A stretch of DNA of 33,064 nt from an uncultured Clostridia bacterium (GCA_947596225.1 CANQEX010000011.1:1-33064), one strand, 5' to 3'; counted from the stretch's first letter, positions 24,159-31,824 are shown. Notes: generated by a model not told the origin, from the sequence alone. Made by a program: numbers and translations.

Positions 24159-26012
24159 CTATTGCCATTCACAAGTAGCTGGTGGTTTACTTGTAACATC
24201 ATATATCACAAATTCTATTTTATCTCCATAACTACTCATTATTTCATTAGTGGCTTTTTCTAACATTTCTTTTGAAACTTCTTTTCCAATTTCTCCTGGT
24301 CTACCTGTCATAAAATCATTTGTAACAAAAGTTCTAATAGCAACTGAATATTTTTTATTAATTCCTATTGGTAATAATACTGCAAATGTTTGATTTACTT
24401 TTGCATTTTCTAAATTACTTGTTACTATTTTGTCTAACTCTCTTAATAAATCAACTGTTTCATCACAAATTCTCATATCAAAACATTTTGGTGTTTCTGT
24501 TAAATTTTTAGTATTTAATATATAACCTACTCTATTAATTGTATTTATAGAATCTGTAACTTCTTTTGCTTTACTTGTTACTGTTTTCCAATCAAAATCT
24601 AAACAATTTCCTTCCATTAAACATAAGTTTCTATAACTTCTAGCATCTCCTTGTACACCTACTGATTTTATTGGAAGAATATATCCTTTTTCTGATATTG
24701 AATTAAGAATTTCATTTAATTTTTCAACTTCTTCATTAGTTATAATTACTTCATCTTTCTTGTCATGACAAAGTAATCTAATTGCTAAACCTGGACCTGG
24801 AAAAGGTTGTCTTGATGCTATTGCTTCTTCTAATCCTAATTTTCTAGCAACTTTTCTAACTTCATCTTTATGCCAATCACTATTTGTTTCTACTATAAGA
24901 CCTTTTTTTCTAGCCTCTCTTACTATTTCAACATCATTATGATGTGTTTTTATTTTATGAGCAAATCCACTTATATCAGGATTTCCACTCTCAATTAAAT
25001 CAGGTCTTAATGTTCCTTGTGCTATAAATGTATTTTTTGCATCTAAACCTAATCTTTCTATTACATTATTAGCAATTTTTATAAATATTTCACCAATAAT
25101 TTGTCTTTTTGTTTCTGGATCAACTGTATCTACTAATGGACCTAATTTTTTGCCATTAACTTCTACAACTGTATTGAAAAAGTAATCTTTTGCATTTTCT
25201 CTTATCAAATTTTTTAAACCTAATTTTTTCAAATTTTCACAAATAACATCACTTTCATTTTTTCTCATAAATCCAGAATCAATATGTATTGCATAAATAT
25301 TATCAGGATTTAATGCTTTTACAAGTAATGCTGCTGTAACTGCTGAATCTACACCTCCACTTACAAGTACAATTATTTTATTATCTTTAACTTTTTCTTG
25401 AATCATTTTTATTGAAGTTTGAATTCTATCTTCTAGTGCATAAAATTCTTTATAATTTGCAACTTTTCTTATAAAGTTTTCTAACATTTTCATTCCATTT
25501 TCAGTTAAATCAACTTCTGGATGAAATTGAACACCATACATTTTTCTTTCTATATTACCAATACCAGCAATTGCTTCTCCGGATTTTGCTATAACCTCAA
25601 AACCTTTTGGGCAAACTTTTACTGTATCTCCATGACTCATCAGCACTTGTTCTGTTGATGATAAACCATCAAAAAGTGGTGCTTTATTATTTATAGCAAT
25701 TTCACATTGTCCATATTCTTTTTTTACATTACTATCAATTATTCCACCAAAATGATCTGACATAAGTTGCATACCATAACATATTCCTAATACAGGAATT
25801 CCTAATTCAAATATTTTCTCATCAAATTTTAATCTTTGACCATCTGCAACATTGTTTGGCCCACCAGATAAAATAACTGATTGATATTCTTTTAAATCTT
25901 CACTTTTTACATTAATAGGAAATATATCAGATTTTACTCCTAATTCTCTAACTCTCCTATCAATAACTTTTGTGTATTGACCTCCACAATCTAAAATTGC
26001 TAATTTTTCCAT
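24159..26012 (-). CDS. guaA: GMP synthase (glutamine-hydrolysing), long form
   Basis: Converts XMP to GMP in purine synthesis. 617 residues, compared with ~510-525 in most bacteria. The glutamine amidotransferase domain (1-185) has nucleophile Cys78 in GICYGMQ and the pair His164/Glu166 in QFHPE. The ATP-pyrophosphatase domain has P-loop SGGVDS (218-223). RQPFPGPGLAIR (401-412) starts the dimerisation domain. About 90-100 extra residues lie between this and QTFAVLLPI (541-549). They include LPIKSVGVQGDARSYRN (446-462), which looks like a second copy of the dimerisation half; the final half is AIRTFVTNDFMTG to KPPATCEW. This layout is that of eukaryotic GMP synthase. The ATG at 26012 has GGAGG 5 nt upstream. 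Confidence 0.96.
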   Translation of the reverse strand: MEKLAILDCGGQYTKVIDRRVRELGVKSDIFPINVKSEDLKEYQSVILSGGPNNVADGQRLKFDEKIFELGIPVLGICYGMQLMSDHFGGIIDSNVKKEYGQCEIAINNKAPLFDGLSSTEQVLMSHGDTVKVCPKGFEVIAKSGEAIAGIGNIERKMYGVQFHPEVDLTENGMKMLENFIRKVANYKEFYALEDRIQTSIKMIQEKVKDNKIIVLVSGGVDSAVTAALLVKALNPDNIYAIHIDSGFMRKNESDVICENLKKLGLKNLIRENAKDYFFNTVVEVNGKKLGPLVDTVDPETKRQIIGEIFIKIANNVIERLGLDAKNTFIAQGTLRPDLIESGNPDISGFAHKIKTHHNDVEIVREARKKGLIVETNSDWHKDEVRKVARKLGLEEAIASRQPFPGPGLAIRLLCHDKKDEVIITNEEVEKLNEILNSISEKGYILPIKSVGVQGDARSYRNLCLMEGNCLDFDWKTVTSKAKEVTDSINTINRVGYILNTKNLTETPKCFDMRICDETVDLLRELDKIVTSNLENAKVNQTFAVLLPIGINKKYSVAIRTFVTNDFMTGRPGEIGKEVSKEMLEKATNEIMSSYGDKIEFVIYDVTSKPPATCEWQ

Positions 26013-26081
26013 AAATTCCTCCATTAATTTTTTATAATTTAAAACTTCTTATCCTATATAAATAACCCAATTAATATAATT

Positions 26082-26110
26082 AGTTTACTACAAAATGTTT
26101 AAAAAATCAA
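26082..26110 (-). promoter_or_regulatory. Probable promoter of the guaA operon
   Basis: TTGATT (26105-26110) and TAAACT (26082-26087) with 17 bp spacing. The -10 is imperfect. No purine riboswitch core is visible in the ~70-nt leader. Confidence 0.5.
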
Positions 26111-26128
26111 CCTCTTATATTTGTCTTT

Positions 26129-26167
26129 ATGTAAACCATTTACATATATTTCCTTTTATGGTATAAT
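26129..26167 (+). promoter_or_regulatory. Promoter with palindromic operator for the ABC exporter
   Basis: TTTACA (26139-26144) and TATAAT (26162-26167) are 17 bp apart with a TGG extension before the -10. A palindrome ATGTAAA-CCA-TTTACAT (26129-26145) covers the -35, as expected for a repressor site. Confidence 0.7.
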
Positions 26168-26195
26168 ATACATAGTGTGTTATAAAGGAGGTTTT

Positions 26196-27968
26196 ATGAA
26201 AAAAAATAAAAATGAATTAAAATCTGTACTTAAAAAATTATACAAAATATTAACCAAAAAGCAAAAAATATCTTTTGCAATAATTGTATTAATTATGATT
26301 ATATCTGCAGGATTAACTCAAATAACTCCAAAAGCTATTGGATGGTTAACAGATGATATATTGGTACAAAATGAAATCGCATTTTTAAAAGTAATACCTT
26401 TTCTAATTTTAATTTTGATAGTAAATGTTTCAAATGAAATTATAAAAATAATTAGAAGAGTTATGGTTGAAGATACTGCAACAAGAACAGAAAAACATGC
26501 AAGAGGAATGGTAATTAAATCTTTGCTTATGGCTCCTTTATCATATTTTAGAGAAAATATGACAGGTAATATACATGGAAGAATGAATAGATGCTTAGAA
26601 GGAACTGTAAAATTAGAAAAATTATTATTTATGGATTTTGCACCAGCAATATTTAATAGTATTGCTGCTATTATAACAATATTTATAACTCTACCTTTTG
26701 TTTTAGCATTACCTATGATGCTTGTCATACCAATAGGAATATTTATAGTATTTAAACAAATACACAGCCAAAAAGGTATTAGAGTTGAACTCTTAGAAAG
26801 TAAATCCCAAATGGATGGTACTATAGTAGAATTAATAAATGGTATTGAAGTTATAAGAATTAGTGATAGTGTAAATTTTGAAACAAATAGATTTGATAAT
26901 AAATCAGAATTTTTAAGAAAAAAGGAAATGAAACATCACAAGGCTATGGCTTTATATGATTGTTTGAAATTTATAAATCAAGCTTTCTTTACAGTATTAA
27001 TTATTGGAATTTCAACATATCTAGCAACTAAAAACGTAATATCAGTAGGTGCTGTATTAACTGCTTATTTATGTTTCAATCAATTAATAAAACCACTTGA
27101 AGAATTACATAGAATTTTTGATGAATTATCTGAGTGTACCGTATTAGCAACAGACTTTTTTAAAATGGTTGAAATACCTAATGATTTCTCATATAGTGAA
27201 ATATCAGATAAACAAACAACTAACAAAATTGATCCAATAATAAAAATTGAAAATTTAGATTTCTATTACAATGAAGACAAAGATAAAATAATTTTAAATA
27301 ATTTTAATTTATCTATTGATAAAGGCTCTTTTTTAGGAATTGCTGGACCAAGTGGATGTGGTAAATCTTCATTAATTAAATCAATTTGTAAATTAGAAAA
27401 AGCATATGGAACAATAATAGTTGATTCTCAAAACATAAATACTTTAAATAGAAAAGATATTTCTGAACTAATCGCTTTAGTTCCTCAAAGCCCTTTTCTA
27501 ATTGCTGGAACAATTTATGAAAATATATGTTATGGTTTAGATAGAGAAGTTTCAATAGAAGAAGTTGAAGAAGCTGCAAAAAAGGCATATATATATGATT
27601 ATATAAATAGCTTACCTAAAAAATTTGATTCTGTTATTTCTGAAGGTGGAAATAATTTATCAGGTGGTCAAAGACAAAGAATAGCAATAGCTAGAATTTT
27701 TTTAAGAAAACCAAAAATTTTAATTTTAGATGAAGCAACTTCTGCTTTAGATAATACTTCTGAAAAACACATTCAAACAGAAATAGAAAAATTACAAAAA
27801 GAAAATAATACAACAATAATTTCAATAGCTCATAGACTTACTACTCTAAAAAATTGTGATAGAATTATTGTATTAAATAAAGGCAAAATTGAAGAAATCG
27901 GAAAATATGATGAATTAATTGAGAAAAATGGAATATTTAGTGATATGTATTATGGAAAACTAAAATAA
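26196..27968 (+). CDS. ABC half-exporter (membrane domain fused to ATPase)
   Basis: 590 residues. An N-terminal six-helix membrane domain (about 25-320) is followed by a nucleotide-binding domain with Walker A GPSGCGKSS (about 385), signature LSGGQRQRIAIAR, Walker B ILILDEATSALD and switch His in SIAHRL. This is the MsbA/LmrA-type half-transporter architecture. It must pair, and as no second half-transporter gene is adjacent it probably forms a homodimer. The substrate (drug, lipid or peptide) is unknown; no peptidase domain is present. The ATG at 26196 has AAAGGAGG 6 nt upstream; the earlier frame to 26121 runs through the promoter and is rejected. A perfect palindrome over the -35 suggests repressor control. 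Confidence 0.94.
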   Translation: MKKNKNELKSVLKKLYKILTKKQKISFAIIVLIMIISAGLTQITPKAIGWLTDDILVQNEIAFLKVIPFLILILIVNVSNEIIKIIRRVMVEDTATRTEKHARGMVIKSLLMAPLSYFRENMTGNIHGRMNRCLEGTVKLEKLLFMDFAPAIFNSIAAIITIFITLPFVLALPMMLVIPIGIFIVFKQIHSQKGIRVELLESKSQMDGTIVELINGIEVIRISDSVNFETNRFDNKSEFLRKKEMKHHKAMALYDCLKFINQAFFTVLIIGISTYLATKNVISVGAVLTAYLCFNQLIKPLEELHRIFDELSECTVLATDFFKMVEIPNDFSYSEISDKQTTNKIDPIIKIENLDFYYNEDKDKIILNNFNLSIDKGSFLGIAGPSGCGKSSLIKSICKLEKAYGTIIVDSQNINTLNRKDISELIALVPQSPFLIAGTIYENICYGLDREVSIEEVEEAAKKAYIYDYINSLPKKFDSVISEGGNNLSGGQRQRIAIARIFLRKPKILILDEATSALDNTSEKHIQTEIEKLQKENNTTIISIAHRLTTLKNCDRIIVLNKGKIEEIGKYDELIEKNGIFSDMYYGKLK

Positions 27969-27991
27969 AGACCAAGCTTGGTCTTTATTTT
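27962..27991. terminator. Bidirectional terminator, half-exporter / ABC-2 permease
   Basis: A perfect 30-bp palindrome with half-site AAAATAAAGACCAAG and no spacer, T-rich on both sides, between convergent genes. It includes the stop codon of the exporter gene. Confidence 0.85.
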
Positions 27992-28636
27992 TTATAGTTC
28001 TTTTTTATTATATATTTTACAAGAAATAATATAAGAAATGTAATAAAATAAAAATGTAAATAATATTAAAATAATTGGGATAAATTTTTCAACTTCAAAG
28101 TTAAAGTTTAACTTACTTCCTATATAAAAAATTCCACCACACAAAGATGCAACTACAAATACTGAAATAATCATATATATTCTTCCTTTTTCTGCTCCAT
28201 ATTTAAATATATAAGGTATTTGAATTGCCTCAACTATTCCTATTCCAAATATTGAACTAGTTGCTAAGCTAATTAATTCTCTAATATTTATAAATTGTTT
28301 TGTTGTTATAAAACTTATAATTATAGTTAATATTATTCCTATAATACTTCCTATTATTGTTGAGCCTATTATTAAAATATATTTTGATAATACAACTTCT
28401 TTTCTTGAAACTGGAAATGTTAAAATATATTTATCTGATTTTGCCATTTCATCATAATTAAAAGAAGCAATACTAAACATACTAAATAACAAAACCATCA
28501 TCATTAAAAGTATACTTGTGATATTTTCTTGTTGTGAAGAAAATAAAATAAATAATATTAAACATACTATAAACGTTTTTTTATATACTTTTATTTGTAA
28601 TAAATCTTTTATTATAAGTCCTTTTATTATATTCAT
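27992..28636 (-). CDS. ABC-2 type permease (PmtB/PmtD-like)
   Basis: 214 residues with about six hydrophobic segments. Family-typical details are an N-terminal LIIKDLLQIK, the motif FNYDEMAKSDKYILTFPVSRKEVVLSKYI in pieces (FNYDEMAKSDKY, LTFPVSRKEVV) and a lysine-rich end (CKIYNKKEL). This matches the permeases of YtrA-regulated exporters such as the phenol-soluble-modulin exporter Pmt of Staphylococcus. It is the last gene of a three-gene operon; its start lies 2 bp after the ATPase stop, so translation is coupled. Export of an antimicrobial or amphipathic peptide is plausible from the family. Immunity or bacteriocin genes are not adjacent. Confidence 0.88.
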   Translation of the reverse strand: MNIIKGLIIKDLLQIKVYKKTFIVCLILFILFSSQQENITSILLMMMVLLFSMFSIASFNYDEMAKSDKYILTFPVSRKEVVLSKYILIIGSTIIGSIIGIILTIIISFITTKQFINIRELISLATSSIFGIGIVEAIQIPYIFKYGAEKGRIYMIISVFVVASLCGGIFYIGSKLNFNFEVEKFIPIILILFTFLFYYISYIISCKIYNKKEL

Positions 28637-28638
28637 AA

Positions 28639-29493
28639 TTATTTTTCCCCCTTAATATAAATTAACATTATTTCCTCTATACTAGCTTTATCTATAACTT
28701 CTATGTTATATTTTTTCTTGAATTCATATTTATTTTCAACTAATATTTCATAGTTATATTTATTTTTTCTATATTTAATATAATCATTTTTATCTATAGT
28801 TTTAAAATCTTCTTCAGAACATTTTACTATTCCTGTAAACTCTAATAATTCATCTTTTGGCCTTGTAAATATTATTTTTCCATTATTTATAAAAGTTATA
28901 TAATCTGCGATATGTTCTAAATCTGAAGTTATGTGGCTAGATACTAATATTGAATTATTTTCATCTTGTATAAATTCTTGAAAAATTTCTAAAATCTCAT
29001 TTCTTGCTACTGGATCTAAACCAGAAGTTGGTTCATCTAATATTAATAATTTTGGATGATGAGAAATTGCTATTGCAATTTTTAATTTCATTTTCATACC
29101 ACTTGAATATTCTATTGAACTTTTTTCTTTAGGTAATTTAAAATCATCTATATATTTAAAAAATAATTTTTCATCCCAATTTTTATAAATATTTTTCATT
29201 ATTTTATTTATATCTAACGGATTTAAATACTCTGAAAGTGAACTATCATCTAAAACTACACCTATATCTTCTTTTATTTTTATATTGTTTTTTATATCTT
29301 GATTAAAAATTTTAATATTTCCATTATCAATATTTATAACATCTAAAATTGCTTTTATAGTAGTAGTTTTACCAGCTCCATTTTCACCTATTAAACCTAA
29401 TATCATTCCTTTTGGTAAATTAAAATTAATATGACTTAATTCAAATCCATTATATTTTTTACATAAATCTTTAACTTCAAGTATATTTTCCAT
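28639..29493 (-). CDS. ABC exporter ATPase (PmtA/YtrB-like)
   Basis: 284 residues. Walker A GENGAGKTT, Q-loop region VVLDDSS, signature YSSGMKMKLKIAIA (the SSGM variant common in this group), Walker B LILDEPTSGLD and switch His in SSHI. The last ~75 residues are a regulatory tail typical of exporter ATPases that act with ABC-2 permeases. The ATG at 29493 has AGGAGG 6 nt upstream and follows the GntR stop codon by 1 bp; the longer frame to 29529 overlaps the regulator and is not used. It works with the permease encoded next, as a homodimer in a simple A2B2 exporter. Confidence 0.93.
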   Translation of the reverse strand: MENILEVKDLCKKYNGFELSHINFNLPKGMILGLIGENGAGKTTTIKAILDVINIDNGNIKIFNQDIKNNIKIKEDIGVVLDDSSLSEYLNPLDINKIMKNIYKNWDEKLFFKYIDDFKLPKEKSSIEYSSGMKMKLKIAIAISHHPKLLILDEPTSGLDPVARNEILEIFQEFIQDENNSILVSSHITSDLEHIADYITFINNGKIIFTRPKDELLEFTGIVKCSEEDFKTIDKNDYIKYRKNKYNYEILVENKYEFKKKYNIEVIDKASIEEIMLIYIKGEK

Positions 29494-29494
29494 A

Positions 29495-29869
29495 TTATTC
29501 CTCCTCATATAAATAATTAAATAAATCAATTATTTCTTTTTTATTAATATTTGTAAGTTTTGAAATTTTTATAATTTCTTCTATATGCTTCTCAATAATT
29601 TTAAGTTGTTCTTCTTTTATTAGCTGTTTACTTCTAGCAATAACAAAACTTCCTTTTCCTTGTACTGTTTTTATATACCCCTCTTGTTCTAATTCATCAT
29701 AAGATTTCTTTACAGTTAATACACTTATTCTTAAATCTTTAGCAAGGTTTCTTACAGAAGGTAAAATTTCTCCTTCTTTTAATTCATTCATATTTATTGA
29801 ATTTTTTATTTTTATTTTTATCTGTTCATATATTGGTATATCACTATTATTACTTATAATAATATTCAT
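29495..29869 (-). CDS. GntR-family repressor, YtrA subfamily
   Basis: 124 residues. The winged helix-turn-helix (about 10-75) follows the family pattern: PIYEQIKIKIKNSI, EGEILPSVRNLAKDL, VLTVKKSYDELEQEGYI and VQGKGSFV. The short C-terminal part (helical, LIKEEQLKIIEKHIEEIIKI) is for dimerisation only, with no ligand domain, as in YtrA/PmtR. The ATG at 29869 follows AGGTGATG; an upstream GTG (29872) is also in frame. It leads the exporter operon and very probably represses it: its own promoter contains three evenly spaced repeats (29887-29915). Inducers of this subfamily are often cell-wall or membrane-active compounds. Confidence 0.93.
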   Translation of the reverse strand: MNIIISNNSDIPIYEQIKIKIKNSINMNELKEGEILPSVRNLAKDLRISVLTVKKSYDELEQEGYIKTVQGKGSFVIARSKQLIKEEQLKIIEKHIEEIIKISKLTNINKKEIIDLFNYLYEEE

Positions 29870-29886
29870 CACATCACCTATTTATG

Positions 29887-29921
29887 TATAACAGTATATA
29901 ACAGTTTATAACAGTTGTCAA
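29887..29921 (-). promoter_or_regulatory. Promoter with three 10-bp-spaced repeats (GntR operator)
   Basis: TTGACA (29916-29921) and TATACT (29893-29898) with exactly 17 bp spacing. Three direct copies of ACTGTTATA (plus-strand TATAACAGT at 29887-29895, 29897-29905, 29907-29915) fill the spacer and the -10, each one helical turn from the next. Confidence 0.8.
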
Positions 29922-29924
29922 TAT

Positions 29925-29955
29925 AAAAAACGATACATTTTTTGTATCGTTTTTT
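29925..29955. terminator. Terminator downstream of the NUDIX gene
   Basis: Perfect 13-bp inverted repeat AAAAAACGATACA / TGTATCGTTTTTT with a 5-nt loop. On the minus strand it ends transcripts from the NUDIX side and insulates the GntR promoter. Its core ACGATAC is also found in the tRNA-Phe terminator. Confidence 0.75.
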
Positions 29956-29991
29956 ATTTTTGACTTAAATTCGGTTTTAAAATTAATAAAA

Positions 29992-30030
29992 GCTTGTAGT
30001 TAAAGCCCTTCAAAACATAAAACTACAAGC
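29992..30030. other. 10-bp hairpin with a 19-nt loop in a non-coding stretch
   Basis: GCTTGTAGTT (29992-30001) and AACTACAAGC (30021-30030) form a perfect stem. It lies in the ~190 bp between the NUDIX gene and the terminator. No T-run follows on either strand, so it is not a standard terminator. I see no other feature in 29956-30148. Confidence 0.45.
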
Positions 30031-30148
30031 ACACAGAAAAAGATTAAATTAAAGATATTTGAAAATCAACACTTATTTCATTAATCTCTATTAATATATT
30101 ATCATTTAAAAACTTTTTATCAATATTTATTCAGAATAAAGTGAATTG

Positions 30149-30682
30149 CTATTTAAAATTAATATAGTTTGCTTTTATTTTATCCAAAGCATATCTTATA
30201 AGAGGCTTTCCCACAAAATTTATTTCTTTGTCCATATTATCTAATCTATTTTCAAGTTCTTCTATTGAAATATATTTTAATTCACTAACTTCTTCCTCTT
30301 GAATTACCATGTCTTTTATTTGCTTATTTGTTCTTAATAAATATGTATAACTAAAACAATTATTGTTAATTTGTTCATTTTTATATATGTCTAATAAAAT
30401 CAAATCTTTTTCATTTACTTCTATTCCTATTTCTTCACTTAATTCCCTTAAAGCAGCTTTAATTTCTTTTTCTCCTGAAATAATATGACCAGCTGTTAAT
30501 GAAAATTTATTTGCACCAATCTTTTTTAAAGGACTTCTTCTTTGTAGTAAAATTTCATTTTTTTCATTTAATACCCAAACTGTTATTTCTCTGTGCCATA
30601 AATTTTTTTCATGTATTTCACTTCTTTCTAATGTTCCTAACTTTTTTTCATTTTTCTCATCATAATAATCTAAAAATTCCAT
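30149..30682 (-). CDS. NUDIX hydrolase (YfcD / IPP-isomerase-like)
   Basis: 177 residues. The Nudix box is complete: G-HIISG-E-KEIKAAL-REL-S-EE-I-G-I (GHIISGEKEIKA and ALRELSEEIGI), giving the Mg2+-binding helix that hydrolyses nucleoside diphosphate derivatives. The N-terminus, MEFLDYYDEKNEKKLGTLER with LWHREITVWVLN and LLQRRS, matches the group that includes YfcD and isopentenyl-diphosphate isomerase-like proteins. The substrate is unknown. The ATG at 30682 has AAAAGGAG 5 nt upstream. The frame remains open to 30724, but the upstream part is a copy of a repeat also found near tRNA-Phe, and that repeat supplies this gene's ribosome site. A promoter lies 230 bp upstream (30911-30939). Confidence 0.9.
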   Translation of the reverse strand: MEFLDYYDEKNEKKLGTLERSEIHEKNLWHREITVWVLNEKNEILLQRRSPLKKIGANKFSLTAGHIISGEKEIKAALRELSEEIGIEVNEKDLILLDIYKNEQINNNCFSYTYLLRTNKQIKDMVIQEEEVSELKYISIEELENRLDNMDKEINFVGKPLIRYALDKIKANYINFK

Positions 30683-30688
30683 ATTTTT

Positions 30689-30712
30689 CTCCTTTTCGAT
30701 TCCACCCATCTC
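30689..30712 (+). repeat. 24-bp direct repeat, left copy
   Basis: CTCCTTTTCGATTCCAC followed by CCATCTC; the right copy (32923-32946) differs at one base. Both copies are followed, at different distances, by AAAATCTTC (30734-30742 and 32947-32955). TTCGATTCCAC is also the T-loop and T-stem sequence of tRNA-Phe. On the minus strand this copy supplies the Shine-Dalgarno of the NUDIX gene. Confidence 0.7.
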
Positions 30713-30910
30713 TAACAACAACATATCTGTTCGAAAATCTTCAACAGATATATAGAAATATCATTATGAAATTGAATTATTTTTTTCAATATTATTTCTC
30801 TCATTAGTTATCAAATAAGTAAATCAAAGTGGAACTATTACATAATTTCCTAATAAAAGTATATAACCAATTTATATTTAATTTTTCAGTGTATTATAAA
30901 ATACGTCCAT

Positions 30911-30939
30911 TATATATCATCTTTTTATGCGTATGTCAA
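30911..30939 (-). promoter_or_regulatory. Probable promoter of the NUDIX gene
   Basis: TTGACA (30934-30939) and TATATA (30911-30916), 17 bp apart on the minus strand; a second overlapping TTGACA lies 11 bp further upstream. The leader would be ~220 nt and would cross the left 24-bp repeat. Confidence 0.5.
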
Positions 30940-31070
30940 TTAGTGTCAAGGAAACTCGAAAAATGCAATTTGTAAATAATCAAGATTTTGTTATAGTATT
31001 TGCAATTACACATGTTCTTGGAATTTATTAAAAGACATTAATGACAAATTTTAAATGAAATTTAAATTGT

Positions 31071-31098
31071 TTGACAAATATAAAAATAATGCTATACT
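31071..31098 (+). promoter_or_regulatory. Strong promoter in a gene-free stretch
   Basis: Consensus TTGACA (31071-31076) and TATACT (31093-31098) with 16 bp spacing. No full gene follows on this strand. The only features downstream are two hairpins, a short frame and a gene remnant. Confidence 0.65.
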
Positions 31099-31104
31099 AA
31101 TAAT

Positions 31105-31173
31105 ATCTTAAGCAAAAGTCAAATAAAGATTACAATATGTACGAAGGTGTGAATGTCGGTTCACATCTTTTTT
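31105..31173 (+). ncRNA. Candidate ~70-nt small RNA or orphan leader
   Basis: A transcript from the promoter at 31071 would meet a 10-bp hairpin (AAGGTGTGAA / TTCACATCTT, loop TGTCGG, 31144-31169) followed by TTTTT to 31173, which is an intrinsic terminator. A second perfect 7-bp hairpin, CTAGGTA / TACCTAG, lies at 31185-31208. A 23-codon frame from ATG 31133 (begins MYEGVNVGSH, ends NFRTT) crosses the terminator and stops inside the second hairpin, but has only a weak ribosome site. The layout fits a small RNA, a plasmid-type antisense RNA or an attenuator whose gene was lost. Confidence 0.4.
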
Positions 31174-31192
31174 GTGCAAAAAAACTAGGTAA

Positions 31193-31285
31193 CTTTCGGA
31201 CTACCTAGCTCATACACTTATTGATCCAGTAAAACAGATGAAAAAAGAAGAACGAGAAAAAGAGATTGAATTTGATAGGTGGTAA
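31193..31285 (+). pseudogene. Remnant of the 3' end of an unidentified gene
   Basis: An open stretch of 30 codons ending ...EREKEIEFDRW and TAA, rich in Lys/Glu as many protein C-termini are, with no usable start or ribosome site (the only ATG is at 31238). It sits after the orphan promoter and hairpins, as the decayed end of a gene they once served would. I do not recognise the family. Confidence 0.3.
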
Positions 31286-31320
31286 TTAATGCACTATGAG
31301 AGTAAATGAAAGATACTAAT

Positions 31321-31354
31321 ATAATAAAAGCATCGTTTTAGATGCTTTTATTAT
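31321..31354. terminator. Bidirectional terminator at the end of the unknown gene pair
   Basis: Perfect 14-bp inverted repeat ATAATAAAAGCATC / GATGCTTTTATTAT with a 6-nt loop. It overlaps the stop codon of the gene at 31354-31806 and would also end plus-strand transcription from 31071. Confidence 0.75.
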
Positions 31355-31806
31355 TAGTTTTTTATTCCAAAAATTGATAATATTCCTTTGAATAGCCTTT
31401 TATACCAAGGTACTTCTTTAATCTCTATTAACTGCATATTGTTGATTGAATCTATTTCATCTTCATTTTTTCTGTCTTTTTTTAAAATATTATCTGGATT
31501 ATATTTTTCTCTTAATAATGCTCCTTGTTTCTCTCTTTCCTGCTTTTCTTCTTCTAATAATTCTAATCTTTCTGCTTCAGGAACAATATAATCTCTATAA
31601 ATTATTGCTAATATAGATTGTGTATCTTCCTGAATTGATTTTTCCCATTGTTCATTATAAAAATCAATATTAGGTATATAATCCTTATCTTCATTTTCAA
31701 ATAAGAAATTTATAAATTTCTGTGGTATTTTTTCTACAATTTCTTTATCAGTATGATTTAATATTTCTATAACTTCTGAAACTGCTTTTTTATTAAAATT
31801 CCCCAT
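31354..31806 (-). CDS. Unknown protein A of the tRNA-Phe islet
   Basis: 150 residues that I do not recognise. The N-terminal half looks helical and compact (KKAVSEVIEILNHTDKEIVE, IPQKFINFLFENEDKDYIP, SILAIIYRDYIV). A strongly charged stretch follows, probably a coiled coil (AERLELLEEEKQEREKQGAL, about 88-110). The end is PWYKRLFKGILSIFGIKN, an amphipathic, positively charged helix that could lie on a membrane. There is no signal peptide. The ATG at 31806 has GAGGAAAG 4-8 nt upstream. It lies 18 bp behind the other unknown gene and is certainly in its operon. Both share one palindromic promoter and one terminator. No toxin, nuclease or DNA-binding motif is visible. Confidence 0.75.
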   Translation of the reverse strand: MGNFNKKAVSEVIEILNHTDKEIVEKIPQKFINFLFENEDKDYIPNIDFYNEQWEKSIQEDTQSILAIIYRDYIVPEAERLELLEEEKQEREKQGALLREKYNPDNILKKDRKNEDEIDSINNMQLIEIKEVPWYKRLFKGILSIFGIKN

Positions 31807-31824
31807 TAAACTTTCCTCATTTCA

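Noticed and set aside
26013..26081. Purine riboswitch upstream of guaA
   Set aside because: The leader is short and lacks the conserved guanine-aptamer core and its three-stem layout.
30927..31031. 34-codon plus-strand frame starting MRMSISVKETRK as a real gene
   Set aside because: No ribosome site, no promoter at a suitable distance and no recognisable fold; listed only as a possible remnant.
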